Shown here one piece after another: positions 52,956 to 63,471 of a stretch of DNA of 64,000 nucleotides; position 1 is the stretch's first letter, and the number at the start of each line of letters is the position of its first letter. The notes under the pieces were generated by a model, which saw nothing but the letters and a program-made list of their open reading frames with translations, searched no databases and was not told the DNA's origin. The translations under genes and the position numbers were made by a program. Origin of the DNA: DATBJJ01 sp963750915 (GTDB lineage Bacteria; Acidobacteriota; Vicinamibacteria; Vicinamibacterales; 2-12-FULL-66-21); the NCBI GenBank assembly GCA_963750915.1, contig CAVVSF010000007.1, positions 1,178,001-1,242,000 on the forward strand. Reading direction: 5' to 3'.

Positions 52956-54089
52956 CTAGGGCTGCACCGTGAACAGGACGTCGCGCGAGAGCGATTTTCC
53001 CGAGAGCAGATCGAGCACCTGCAGCTCGAGCCGATACTCGCCTTCCTCGAAGCCGCCGAGCGGAACCACCTGTCCCGCGAGCACAGGCTCACCGCCGGCC
53101 GGATCGAACGCCGCGCCCATCAGCGCCGGGTTGAAGCGCTGCGGCTCGGTGTGATTGAAATACCGCTCTCCCGCCCGCGCCACGGAATGCGCCGGCCCCC
53201 CTCCAGCGGGCTCACCCCTGGCCTTCCCGTCCTTCCGGAAAAAATGGTACTCCACTTTCACGTCGAACTGGCGCTCCGTCGTGACCATTGGGTTGTAGAC
53301 CAGGAACACGACAATGAGCTCTTCACTCCGCCGGAACACCCGGTCTGCCGCCGGCGTGATCTCGTTGCGGCCGACGACGTAGGGCCGCTCCGGCAGCTGG
53401 TCCGAGGGCACCGGTTCCGACAGGGTCGTCAGCCGGTCCGCGACCATGATGCTGCTGGTCGTGAACTCGCTGGCCCAGAAATCCGGGACGTTCAGCGCCC
53501 TCTGCAAAACCGAAGCTTTCGGGCGGGATTTCGTCCCTTCCGGGTCGACCCGCTCCCGCAGCACCACGAAAACGTCGTACTCGCCGGGCGTCACCGCAAA
53601 ACCGCGGCTCACCCGGGCCGTCCGCCCCTGGCTCCGGTCGAGCTCTACCGGAAAGATCGCGTCAACCGGATAGGACGCGTCCCCGGGCGACTCGGTCTCC
53701 TGCTCCTTGCGATCCCGCCGCCGGGCGTCCCGCGAGCGTTCCGGACGCCGCCGCGCCCTGACGTAAACCAGCGCCGCCGGCCGACTCAGCGCGGTGACGT
53801 CGATCGTCAAGGTGAAGGGCACGAAGGTGCCGCGCTGCGCCTTGACGAAGTCGTTCTGCCACTGCACGTCGAAGTCCGCGGGCACCGACTTCCCGGCCAT
53901 CGCGCTGTCCGCCAGCGCCAGGATGGCCTCGCCCTCCTCGCGGTGGGTGCGTTCGACGGCCCGCTTGTCGGTCTCGGTCTCCCCGGGACGAAGCGTCTGG
54001 GCTGCCAGAACGCCCGGGCACGCCACCAGCATCAGCACCCCGGCGACCTGTCCGAGGAAACCCGATACCTGCGCCATTGCCACGAGCAT
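52956..54089 (-). CDS. Secreted protein of unknown function paired with the barrel
   Basis: This 377-residue protein has a signal peptide (GQVAGVLMLVACPGVLAAQ). An alternative ATG at 54077 gives a shorter signal. The mature part has beta-rich domains: FVPFTLTIDVTALSRPAALVYVRAR, then RVSRGFAVTPGEYDVFVVLRERV, and a final domain GEYRLELQVLDLLSGKSLSRDVLFTVQP. The composition resembles secreted proteins of the GWxTD or VWFA-linked type in Acidobacteriota, but no such motif is present. It probably works in the envelope with the barrel encoded immediately downstream. Confidence 0.7.
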   Translation of the reverse strand: MLVAMAQVSGFLGQVAGVLMLVACPGVLAAQTLRPGETETDKRAVERTHREEGEAILALADSAMAGKSVPADFDVQWQNDFVKAQRGTFVPFTLTIDVTALSRPAALVYVRARRRPERSRDARRRDRKEQETESPGDASYPVDAIFPVELDRSQGRTARVSRGFAVTPGEYDVFVVLRERVDPEGTKSRPKASVLQRALNVPDFWASEFTTSSIMVADRLTTLSEPVPSDQLPERPYVVGRNEITPAADRVFRRSEELIVVFLVYNPMVTTERQFDVKVEYHFFRKDGKARGEPAGGGPAHSVARAGERYFNHTEPQRFNPALMGAAFDPAGGEPVLAGQVVPLGGFEEGEYRLELQVLDLLSGKSLSRDVLFTVQP

Positions 54090-54322
54090 TCAGCCCTGAC
54101 CAACCCCGTCGATCATAGTTGAGGGAGTCGTCCCAAGTCAAAGAAGGGACGAGGATTACGGTCACGGGCCGGAGACTCGCCGGGCCCGCCGGACCAATCC
54201 GCGCCCGGGCAGCGCGCGTCACCGGGAATGATCAGCAAATCAGCTATGATTCCCCGATCGATGACGTTGGCGCGGCCGGTCGAGCTGCGACGTCCCGATT
54301 CAGCGAGGGCGAGGGGCCGCAC

Positions 54323-55591
54323 ATGCAGGACGATGTCGTCGTGATGGTGCTGGCCGGCGGAGCCGGCGAGCGCCTGTATCCATTGACGAAGGAACGGGCG
54401 AAGCCGGCTGTGTACTTCGGCGGACCGTACCGCATCATCGACTTCACGCTGAGCAACTGCATCAACTCGGGCCTGCGCAAGGTTTTCATCGCCCTGCAGT
54501 ACAAGTCGCTCTCGCTCGGCCGCCACATCCGAATGGGCTGGAGCGTCGTCGCCGACGAGCTCGGCGAGTTCATCGAGATTCTCAGCCCGCAGAAACGCGT
54601 CGGCGAGCACTGGTATCTCGGCACCGCCGACGCGGTCTACCAGAATCTCTACTCGATCGTGCGCGAGGATCCGCGGCACCTGCTCGTCCTTTCGGGCGAT
54701 CACGTCTACAAGATGGACTACTCGCGGATGCTCAAAGTGCACCGCGATCGCGGCGCCGCCGCGACGATCGGCGTGATCGAGATCCCGACGGAGGAGGCGC
54801 ATCGCTTCGGCGTCATGCAGGTGGATGCCGAGGATCGCCTGGTCGGCTTCCTCGAGAAACCGAAAAACCTCGAACCGGGCGGCACGGTCCTGGCGTCGAT
54901 GGGCATCTACGCCTTCGACATGTCGTACCTGAAGCCGGCGCTCGAAGCCGACGCCCGGCGCTCGACGACGCACGACTTCGGCAAGGACATCATCCCGGAG
55001 CTGGTGTCGCGCGGGTCGGTGGTCGCGTATCGCTTCACCGACGAGAACAAGAAAGAGTCGAAGTACTGGCGCGACATCGGCACGCTCGACGCCTACTACG
55101 CCGCCAACATGGACCTCTGCCAGGTCAACCCGGAGTTCAATCTCTACGACCCGGAGTGGCCGCTGCGCACGCAGCAGATCCAGGCACCGCCGGCGAAGTT
55201 CGTGTTCGCCGACGAGGGCCGCCGCTGCGGCCAGGCGCTCGATTCGATCATCTCGGCGGGATGCATCATCTCGGGCAGCCGCATCGCCGGCAGCATTCTC
55301 TGTCCGAACGTGCGCGTCCACAGCTTCTGCTCGGTCGAGCAGAGCATTCTCATGCCGGGCGTCCGCGTCGGGCGCCATGCGAAGATCCGCCGCGCCATCA
55401 TCGACCGCGACGTCTTCATCCCCCGCGGCGCGGTGATCGGCTACCACCCCGAGGAAGATCGCGAGCGCCACACCGTCACCGAGAGCGGCATCGTCGTCGT
55501 CACCACCGACGACGAGCCGTACGTCAGCAAGATCGAGGCGGCGGCGCTCGCCAACGAGCAGGAATTCGATCGCAGGGGCACCAGCATTTAG
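54323..55591 (+). CDS. glgC: Glucose-1-phosphate adenylyltransferase
   Basis: This 422-residue ADP-glucose pyrophosphorylase starts at ATG 54323 behind GAGGGCGAGGGG. The long upstream frame has no family sequence. VLAGGAGERLYPLTKERAKPAVYFGG is the nucleotide-binding and allosteric N-terminus; SGDHVYKMDY carries the catalytic Asp, and FLEKPK and YWRDIGTLDAYY the glucose-1-phosphate contacts. A left-handed beta-helix (about 300-400) with hexad repeats completes it. It supplies ADP-glucose for glycogen synthesis. TATGAT at 54245-54250 could be a -10 box but has no good -35. Confidence 0.96.
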   Translation: MQDDVVVMVLAGGAGERLYPLTKERAKPAVYFGGPYRIIDFTLSNCINSGLRKVFIALQYKSLSLGRHIRMGWSVVADELGEFIEILSPQKRVGEHWYLGTADAVYQNLYSIVREDPRHLLVLSGDHVYKMDYSRMLKVHRDRGAAATIGVIEIPTEEAHRFGVMQVDAEDRLVGFLEKPKNLEPGGTVLASMGIYAFDMSYLKPALEADARRSTTHDFGKDIIPELVSRGSVVAYRFTDENKKESKYWRDIGTLDAYYAANMDLCQVNPEFNLYDPEWPLRTQQIQAPPAKFVFADEGRRCGQALDSIISAGCIISGSRIAGSILCPNVRVHSFCSVEQSILMPGVRVGRHAKIRRAIIDRDVFIPRGAVIGYHPEEDRERHTVTESGIVVVTTDDEPYVSKIEAAALANEQEFDRRGTSI

Positions 55592-55594
55592 ACG

Positions 55595-55842
55595 GGCTTC
55601 GTGCGCGGTGCCTGGTGCCTGGTGCTCGAGTGCGAAGTGCGAGGGTGCGAAGTGCGAGGGTGCCGGGTGCGAGGGTGCTGCGTGCGGGGTGCGAGGTGCT
55701 GTGGTGCGAGGCAGCAGCCTCGCACCACCGCACCATCGCACCCCGCACCCTCGCACCCTCGCACCCTCGCACCCTCGCACCCAGGCACCCTCGCACCTCG
55801 CACATCGAGCACCAGGCACCAGGCACTACGCACGAAGCACCT
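55595..55842. repeat. Heptamer-periodic inverted array E (GTGCGAG / CTCGCAC)
   Basis: The units run GTGCCTG, GTGCCTG, then many GTGCGAG-type units, followed by about 16 complementary CGCACCCT-type units. The outer 40 or so bases match those of array A, including CTTCGTGC and GCACGAAGCAC ends. It starts a few bases past the glgC stop and occupies most of the 312-base gap before eno. About 60 bases remain for an eno promoter and ribosome binding site. Confidence 0.92.
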
Positions 55843-55903
55843 GAGAGCCGGTAGAATAGCGGTGTATCCCCCGCGACAACGTCACGGCTCCTGAATCAAA
55901 AGA

Positions 55904-57208
55904 ATGTCCACCATTACACACGTCATCGGACGCGAGATTCTCGACTCGCGCGGCAATCCCACGGTTGAAGTTCAGATCACCCTCAGCGACGGCGCCGTCG
56001 GCCGCGCCGGCGTTCCGTCCGGCGCCTCGACCGGCGAGCGCGAAGCGCTCGAGCTCCGCGACGGCGACAAGAAGCGCTATCTCGGCAAGGGCGTGACCAA
56101 GGCGGTCAGCCACGTCAACGGCGAGATTGCCAAGTCGCTCGCCGGGCGCGACGCCGATCAGCGGGCGGTCGACAAGGCGATGAACGAGCTCGACGGCACG
56201 CCGAACAAGGGCCGCCTCGGCGCCAACGCCATCCTCGGCGTCTCGATGGCGCTGGCGCGGGCGACGGCGCAGAGCGAACGCGAACCGCTCTACGCGCACC
56301 TTTCCAAGCTGTACGGCGGCGCGCAGTACTCGCTGCCGGTGCCGATGATGAACATCCTCAACGGCGGCGCCCACGCCGACAGCAGCGTCGACTTCCAGGA
56401 ATTCATGGTGATGCCGGTGGGCGCGCCGTCGTTTGCCGACGCCGTCCGCGCCGGCGCCGAGATCTTCCACACGCTCCGCGGCATCCTGAAGAAGAAGGGC
56501 CACAGCACCGGCGTCGGCGACGAGGGCGGCTTCGCGCCGAGCCTCTCGTCGAACCGCGAGGCGCTCGACGTCGTCCTCCAGGCGGTTGAAGGCGCCGGCT
56601 ACAAGGCCGGCGGCGACATCTACCTCGCGCTCGACGTCGCGGCGAGCGAGCTGTGGAACGGCGACAGCAAGAGCTACGAGTTCAAGAAGTCGAAGGAGAA
56701 GACGCGCTCCGCCGACGAGATGGTGGCGCTCTACGAAGACTGGGTGAAGAACTACCCGATCATCTCGATCGAGGACGGCCTCGCCGAGGGCGACTGGGAC
56801 GGCTGGCGGACGCTGACGAGCGCCCTCGGCTCGCGCGTCCAGCTGGTCGGCGACGACGTCTTCGTCACCAACCCCGAGATCCTGGCGCGCGGCATCGCCG
56901 AGAAGATCGGCAACGCGCTGCTGGTCAAGCTCAATCAGATCGGCACCGTCAGCGAGACCCTCGACGCCGTGGCGATGGCGCGCGACGCCGGCTACGCCAG
57001 CGTCATCTCGCACCGCTCGGGCGAGACCGAGGACACGACGATCGCCGACCTCGCGGTGGCGACCGGCGCCGGCCAGATCAAGACCGGCTCGGCGAGCCGC
57101 TCGGATCGCGTCGCCAAATACAACCAGCTGCTGCGCATCGAGGAAGAGCTCGGCGCGAGCGCCAAGTACGCGGGCCGGTCGGCGATCCGGGCCCTGGGCG
57201 CGCGCTGA
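55904..57208 (+). CDS. eno: Enolase
   Basis: This 434-residue glycolytic enzyme interconverts 2-phosphoglycerate and phosphoenolpyruvate. It begins MSTITHVIGREILDSRGNPTVEV. GAPSGASTGEREALELRD-type metal loop sequence, DEGGFAPSL, the metal ligands in ALDVAASEL and SIEDGL, the catalytic lysine in LVKLNQIGT and SHRSGETED are all present. Two bases separate its stop from gpmI, so eno and gpmI form a glycolytic operon. Confidence 0.98.
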   Translation: MSTITHVIGREILDSRGNPTVEVQITLSDGAVGRAGVPSGASTGEREALELRDGDKKRYLGKGVTKAVSHVNGEIAKSLAGRDADQRAVDKAMNELDGTPNKGRLGANAILGVSMALARATAQSEREPLYAHLSKLYGGAQYSLPVPMMNILNGGAHADSSVDFQEFMVMPVGAPSFADAVRAGAEIFHTLRGILKKKGHSTGVGDEGGFAPSLSSNREALDVVLQAVEGAGYKAGGDIYLALDVAASELWNGDSKSYEFKKSKEKTRSADEMVALYEDWVKNYPIISIEDGLAEGDWDGWRTLTSALGSRVQLVGDDVFVTNPEILARGIAEKIGNALLVKLNQIGTVSETLDAVAMARDAGYASVISHRSGETEDTTIADLAVATGAGQIKTGSASRSDRVAKYNQLLRIEEELGASAKYAGRSAIRALGAR

Positions 57209-57210
57209 GC

Positions 57211-58761
57211 ATGCCGCAGGCGCCTCTCGTCCTCCTCGTGCTCGACGGCTGGGGTATCCGCGCCGAACGCGAGCACAACGCCATCAAGCTGGCGCGGACG
57301 CCGGTCTACGACGAGCTCGTCGGGCGCTACCCGACGGCGCAGCTGCGCGCCTCGGGCGAGTCGGTCGGCCTGCCCGCCGGGCAGATGGGCAACTCCGAGG
57401 TCGGCCACATGAACATGGGCGCCGGCCGCGTCGTCTACCAGGACCTGACGCGCATCGACAAGAGCGTCAGCGACGGTGATTTCTTCACCAACCCGTCGCT
57501 GGTCGCCGCGCTCGACCGCGCCGCCGACGGCCGGCACGCGCTGCAGATCGTCGGCCTCGTCTCCGACGGCGGCGTCCACAGCCATCAGCGGCACCTGCAC
57601 GCGCTGCTCGAGATGGCGGCGCGGCGGCACGTGCCCGAGGTGTTCATCCACGCGATCACCGACGGCCGCGACACGTCGCCGACGGGCGGCGTCCGCTACC
57701 TCGCCGACCTCGACACCGCGATCAACCGGCTCGACGGCGACATCCGCGTCCGGGTCGCGACCCTGTCCGGCCGCTACTACGCCATGGATCGCGACAAGCG
57801 GTGGGAGCGGACCAGGCTCGCCTACGACGCGATGGTCCACGGCGTCGCCGAGACGACGGCGCGGTCGCCGATCGGCGCGACTCAGCGGTCGTACGAGGCC
57901 GGCGTCACCGACGAATTCATCAAGCCGATCGTCATCGTCGACGAGAACAACGCGCCGGTCGGCACGATTCGCGACGGCGACCCCGTCGTCGTGTTCAACT
58001 TCCGCGCCGATCGGGCGCGGCAGATCACCCGGGCGCTGGCGCTCGACGAGTTCGACGGCTTCGAGCGGCGGTCGCGGCCGGCGGTTCACGCAACGACGAT
58101 GACGGTGTACGACCGGACCTACAACCTGCCGGTCGCCTTCACGCCGCAGACCTTCAGCAACAACCTCGCCGACGTGCTCGCCGCGCACGGCCGCACCAAC
58201 CTCCGCCTGGCCGAGACGGAGAAGTACGCGCACGTCACCTACTTCTTCAACTGCGGCCGCGAGGAGCCCTACACCGGCGAGGATCGGATCCTCGTGCCGT
58301 CGCAGAAGGTGCCGACCTACGACCTGATGCCGGAGATGAGCGCCCCCGGCATCGCCGACGCGCTGGTCGCCGACATCAATGGCGGCCGGCACCAGGTCGT
58401 CATCTGCAATTTCGCCAACGCCGACATGGTCGGCCACACCGGGCGGCTCGACGCGACGATTGCCGCCGTCGAGACCCTCGACGTCTGCCTCGGCCGGATC
58501 ATGAAGGCGCTGCACGCGATCGGCGGCACCGCGATCGTGACGGCCGATCACGGCAACGCCGAGCAGATGTGGGACGGCACGCTCGAAGCGCCGCATACGG
58601 CGCACACCTCGAACCCGGTGCCGATCGTCCTCTGCGGCGACGCGTATCGCGAGCGCCGGCTCGCCGACGGCGCGCTCTGCGACGTCGCGCCGACGATCCT
58701 CGATCTTCTTGGTATCCCGAAGGCGGCAGAGATGACGGGGCAGACGCTGCTCGAACCGTAG
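57211..58761 (+). CDS. gpmI: 2,3-bisphosphoglycerate-independent phosphoglycerate mutase
   Basis: This 516-residue alkaline-phosphatase-superfamily enzyme starts at ATG 57211 (MPQAPLVLLVLDGWGIRAE). Asp12 and the catalytic Ser62 (GQMGNSEVGHMNMGAGR) sit at their usual positions, and the C-terminal TADHGNAEQMWD with PHTAHTSNPVP completes the two-manganese site. It converts 3-phosphoglycerate to 2-phosphoglycerate, directly supplying the enolase encoded just upstream. Confidence 0.98.
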   Translation: MPQAPLVLLVLDGWGIRAEREHNAIKLARTPVYDELVGRYPTAQLRASGESVGLPAGQMGNSEVGHMNMGAGRVVYQDLTRIDKSVSDGDFFTNPSLVAALDRAADGRHALQIVGLVSDGGVHSHQRHLHALLEMAARRHVPEVFIHAITDGRDTSPTGGVRYLADLDTAINRLDGDIRVRVATLSGRYYAMDRDKRWERTRLAYDAMVHGVAETTARSPIGATQRSYEAGVTDEFIKPIVIVDENNAPVGTIRDGDPVVVFNFRADRARQITRALALDEFDGFERRSRPAVHATTMTVYDRTYNLPVAFTPQTFSNNLADVLAAHGRTNLRLAETEKYAHVTYFFNCGREEPYTGEDRILVPSQKVPTYDLMPEMSAPGIADALVADINGGRHQVVICNFANADMVGHTGRLDATIAAVETLDVCLGRIMKALHAIGGTAIVTADHGNAEQMWDGTLEAPHTAHTSNPVPIVLCGDAYRERRLADGALCDVAPTILDLLGIPKAAEMTGQTLLEP

Positions 58762-58786
58762 GCCCGAGGCTTTCACCCTCGACGTC

Positions 58787-60058
58787 ATGAGCGACCCGCA
58801 TATACCCGCGCTCTTCTTCCTCCAGGTCGGCATCATCCTGCTGGTGTGCCGGCTCGTCGGCTGGATCGCCGGCCGTTTCGGTCAGCCGCAGGTCGTCGCG
58901 GAGATGGTCGCCGGCTTCCTCATCGGACCATCCTTCTTCGGCTGGGTCGCGCCGGACCTGCAGGCCGGACTCTTTCCGCCGGCGACGCGAGGTGTTCTCT
59001 TCGTCGTCAGTCAGGTCGGCCTGGTGCTCTACATGTTCTGCGTCGGGCTCGAGTTCCGCACCGACCTGATGGCCAGGCACGCGCGGCGTGCGGCCGCGGT
59101 CTCGATTGCCGGCATCGTCGCGCCGTTCGTCCTCGGCGGCGCGCTGGCGCTGTGGCTGCTGCCGGCCGGCGGCTTCTTTGCCGAGAACGTCCGCGCCTAT
59201 CAGGCGGTGCTGTTTGTCGGCGCCGCGATGTCGATCACGGCCTTTCCGATGCTGGCGCGGATCATCTACGAGCGCGGCATGGCGGGCACGGCGATCGGTT
59301 CGCTCGCCCTGGCCGCCGGCGCCATCGACGACGCGTGCGCCTGGGTCATCCTCGCCATCGTCCTCGGCACGTTCACCGGCAGCAACGCCACGGCGTTGGT
59401 CGCCGCCGGCGGCGGGCTGATTTACGTCGCCGCCGCGATTCTCTGGGCGCGGCCGTTCTTCGCCCGCGTCAACGCCGCGGCCGAGAGCGGCGGCGCCGTC
59501 GAACCGTGGATGATGTCTGCGGTGCTGATAATGCTCGCCGCCGCGGCGTGGTTCACCGACCTGACCGGCATCCACGCGGTGTTCGGCGCCTTCACGCTCG
59601 GCGCCGTGATGCCGCGCGGCATCGTGTCGCGCGAGCTCCAGCGGCGCATCGAACCGCTGACGAGCGCGCTGCTCGTGCCGCTCTTCTTCGTCTACTCGGG
59701 GCTCAACACCAGCGTCGGGCTGGTCAATACGGGCTGGCTCTGGCTCGTCGCCGGGCTCGTCTTCCTCGCCGCGTGCGCCGGCAAGGCGCTCGCCTGCTGG
59801 GTCGCGGCGCGGCTGACCGGCGCGAACAACCGCGAAGCCCTCGGCGTCGCCACGCTGATGAACGCGCGCGGCATGATGGAGCTGATGCTCCTCAACATCG
59901 GCCTGGAGCGCGGCCTGATCACGCCGACGCTCTTCACCATCCTCGTCATGATGGCGATCGCGACGACGTTGATGGCGAGCCCGCTGTTCTCGTACGTCTA
60001 CGGCCGCGAGCGCCCCGCCTCCGATCGTCCTTCACCGCTCGCTGCCGACACGCCCTAG
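58787..60058 (+). CDS. CPA2-family cation:proton antiporter
   Basis: This 423-residue membrane protein has about 12-13 helices and the Na+/H+ exchanger (KefB/NhaP-like) fold. FGQPQVVAEMVAGFLIGPSFFG and LVLYMFCVGLEFRTDLM are characteristic. The ion-site pair Asp-Asp is in LAAGAIDDACAWVIL. There is no C-terminal RCK/TrkA-N domain, so it is the short form. The exchanged ion (Na+ or K+) cannot be determined. It follows gpmI by 25 bases and may share its transcript. Confidence 0.92.
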   Translation: MSDPHIPALFFLQVGIILLVCRLVGWIAGRFGQPQVVAEMVAGFLIGPSFFGWVAPDLQAGLFPPATRGVLFVVSQVGLVLYMFCVGLEFRTDLMARHARRAAAVSIAGIVAPFVLGGALALWLLPAGGFFAENVRAYQAVLFVGAAMSITAFPMLARIIYERGMAGTAIGSLALAAGAIDDACAWVILAIVLGTFTGSNATALVAAGGGLIYVAAAILWARPFFARVNAAAESGGAVEPWMMSAVLIMLAAAAWFTDLTGIHAVFGAFTLGAVMPRGIVSRELQRRIEPLTSALLVPLFFVYSGLNTSVGLVNTGWLWLVAGLVFLAACAGKALACWVAARLTGANNREALGVATLMNARGMMELMLLNIGLERGLITPTLFTILVMMAIATTLMASPLFSYVYGRERPASDRPSPLAADTP

Positions 60059-60189
60059 CCGCTCGAGCCATCCCGTCGAACGGTCAGAACGCGCAGCCGC
60101 TGTTCGTTTGAGTCTTTTCGAGGGGGAGGCAAGCTCATCAAGCGGAAGTCGCCAAAGCCGCCGCCGGACGACATGGCTCCGCTGTGAAC

Positions 60190-60225
60190 TCAAGTGGGGT
60201 CAGACCATGGTCTGACCCCACTTGA
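60190..60225. repeat. 36-bp perfect palindrome with GGGGTCAGACC core
   Basis: The two 18-base halves are exact reverse complements centred on ATGGT/ACCAT; the arms read TCAAGTGGGGTCAGACCA. It lies 14 bases past the 3' end of the small gene at 60240-60554 (minus strand). Copies of the core are at 17583 and 63436. Confidence 0.93.
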
Positions 60226-60239
60226 CTTTCATTCGCTTT

Positions 60240-60554
60240 TTATTCGACTTCTTTTTCTTTTTCCTGCGCCTCGTCCGCGGCAATCCGCAGCGATCGCAGG
60301 AAACGGCGGTCGTTCGCGCTCATCTCGACGCTTCGACGTTCTCCGCGCAGAGCTTTCTGCGGCGCGCCGACCTTCGCGAGCGCCCCAGGGGTGGTCCGGT
60401 TGACGAACCCGATAACCGCCTCGAGCGAGACTTTCATCTCGTAACCCGCCGCTCGCACTCGCTCCCGGCAGGCTTCGACGCGGGGATCTTCTGCTACGGC
60501 AGCAGCGATGGCGTCGGACAGCTCACGGGCCATCCGATTCATGACGTCATCCAT
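60240..60554 (-). CDS. Small conserved protein of unknown function
   Basis: This 104-residue, mostly helical, charged protein reads MDDVMNRMARELSDAIAAAVAED, then RERVRAAGYEMKVSLEAVIGFVNR, then a Lys/Arg-rich and Glu-rich tail (SANDRRFLRSLRIAADEAQEKEKEVE). It has no signal peptide or membrane segment. The AAGYEMKVSLEAVIGF block looks conserved and the codon use fits a real gene. No function can be assigned. It diverges from the acyl-CoA mutase gene. Confidence 0.65.
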   Translation of the reverse strand: MDDVMNRMARELSDAIAAAVAEDPRVEACRERVRAAGYEMKVSLEAVIGFVNRTTPGALAKVGAPQKALRGERRSVEMSANDRRFLRSLRIAADEAQEKEKEVE

Positions 60555-60815
60555 TCTGGTCCCTCCTCACCGCCGCCGGAACTGGGAACCCGGGGCGTCT
60601 CCCGATCCTGTGGAACTCCAGTGAGATGGACCTCACCGGAGCCGAGACTGTCGCCCGGGGGGAGCGCCAGGGATCGGCCGACAAATTTGTTCATAATGAA
60701 GGATTTGCAGCGTGGGAACGCTGTCTCATTGTAGGCATGCCCCTATCGAGTGTCAATGGCGCGGCCGCAATATCTAGTGGTCGAATTTCCCGGCGGCGGA
60801 TCCGGGGTTGATAGA

Positions 60816-62389
<1,574 letters not shown>

Positions 62390-62390
<1 letters not shown>

Positions 62391-63466
62391 TGACGGCGGA
62401 CGCCCAGTCGGATTTGACCGCAGCCGCCACCGGCGCCGCGCCGCTGCTGGCAGTGAGCCACCTCACCTCCGGCTTCGAGCAGCAGGACCGCTTCGTGCCG
62501 GCCGTCATCGACGTCAGCTTTCACATCGACGCCGGCGAGACCCTGTGCCTTGTGGGCGAGTCCGGCAGCGGCAAGTCGCTGACGGCGCTGTCGATCATGC
62601 GGCTGATCGAGCGGCCGGGGCGGATCGACGCCGGCCGCATAATATTGCGCACGGCCGCCGGAACGCGCGACCTGCTGAGGCTGTCCGAGCGGGAACTGCA
62701 GCGCGTGCGCGGCGCCGAGATCGGCCTCGTGTTCCAGGAGCCGATGACGGCGCTCAACCCGGTCTTCACGATCGGCAACCAGATCGAAGAGACGCTGCGG
62801 ATACACGGCCGCGCGACGCGCCGCGACGCACGCGAGAAGGCCATCGCCCTCCTCAAGTCGGTGAGCGTGCCCGAGCCCGAGCGCCGGGTGCGGGAGTATC
62901 CGCATCAGCTCTCGGGCGGCCTGCGTCAGCGCGCGCTGATCGCGCTGGCCCTCGCCTGCGGCCCGTCCCTGCTCATCGCCGACGAGCCGACGACCGCGCT
63001 CGACGTCACCATCCAAGCGCAGATCCTCGACCTGCTGCGCGATCTGCAGCGCCGCATGGGACTGGCGCTGCTGCTCATCACCCACGACCTCGGCGTCGTT
63101 GCCGAGATGGCGGACCGCGTCGCCGTCATGTATGCCGGGCGCATCGTCGAGGAGGCACCCGTGCGTCGGCTGTTCGAGGAGCCGACGCATCCCTACACGC
63201 GAGGGCTGATGGCGTCGATGCCCGGGCACGAGCCCGGGGCGCGGCTCAAGGCGATTCAGGGCACGGTTCCGGCGCTCGGCCAGCTGCCGCGCGGCTGCGC
63301 GTTCGCGCCGCGCTGCCCCGATCGCTTCGCCCCGTGCGAGATCGCGCCGCCGGCGACGACGGAGCTCCCCGCCGGTCGCAGCGTGAAGTGTTATCTCCAC
63401 GGTCCGGCGTCAGAGCCGGCGGCGAATTCTGCGAACTCCGGGGTCAGACCCCGGAGAGAGGTGTAG
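62390..63466 (+). CDS. Oligopeptide/dipeptide ABC transporter ATP-binding protein (OppD/DppD type)
   Basis: This 358-residue ATPase starts at ATG 62390, overlapping the mutase stop by one base (TGATG). Walker A is GESGSGKS (56-63), the signature is LSGGLRQR, and Walker B is LLIADEPTTALD with the H-loop ITHD. The C-terminal oligo-HPY region (FAPRCPDRFAPCEIAPP with cysteines) marks the peptide/nickel importer group. The last residues (SGVRPRREV) are encoded by a GGGGTCAGACCCC palindrome. The permeases and binding protein are not in the window. Confidence 0.93.
63436..63456. repeat. GGGGTCAGACCCC palindrome within the oppD 3' end
   Basis: CTCCGGGGTC and GACCCCGGAG flank a central A, giving a 21-bp perfect palindrome. 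It lies inside the last codons of the OppD-type gene. Confidence 0.88.
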
Positions 63467-63471
63467 GCAGA

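Noticed and set aside
60626..60811. 61-codon plus-strand open frame before the acyl-CoA mutase
   Set aside because: It has no ribosome binding site, no domain and no codon bias, and lies in a divergent promoter region.
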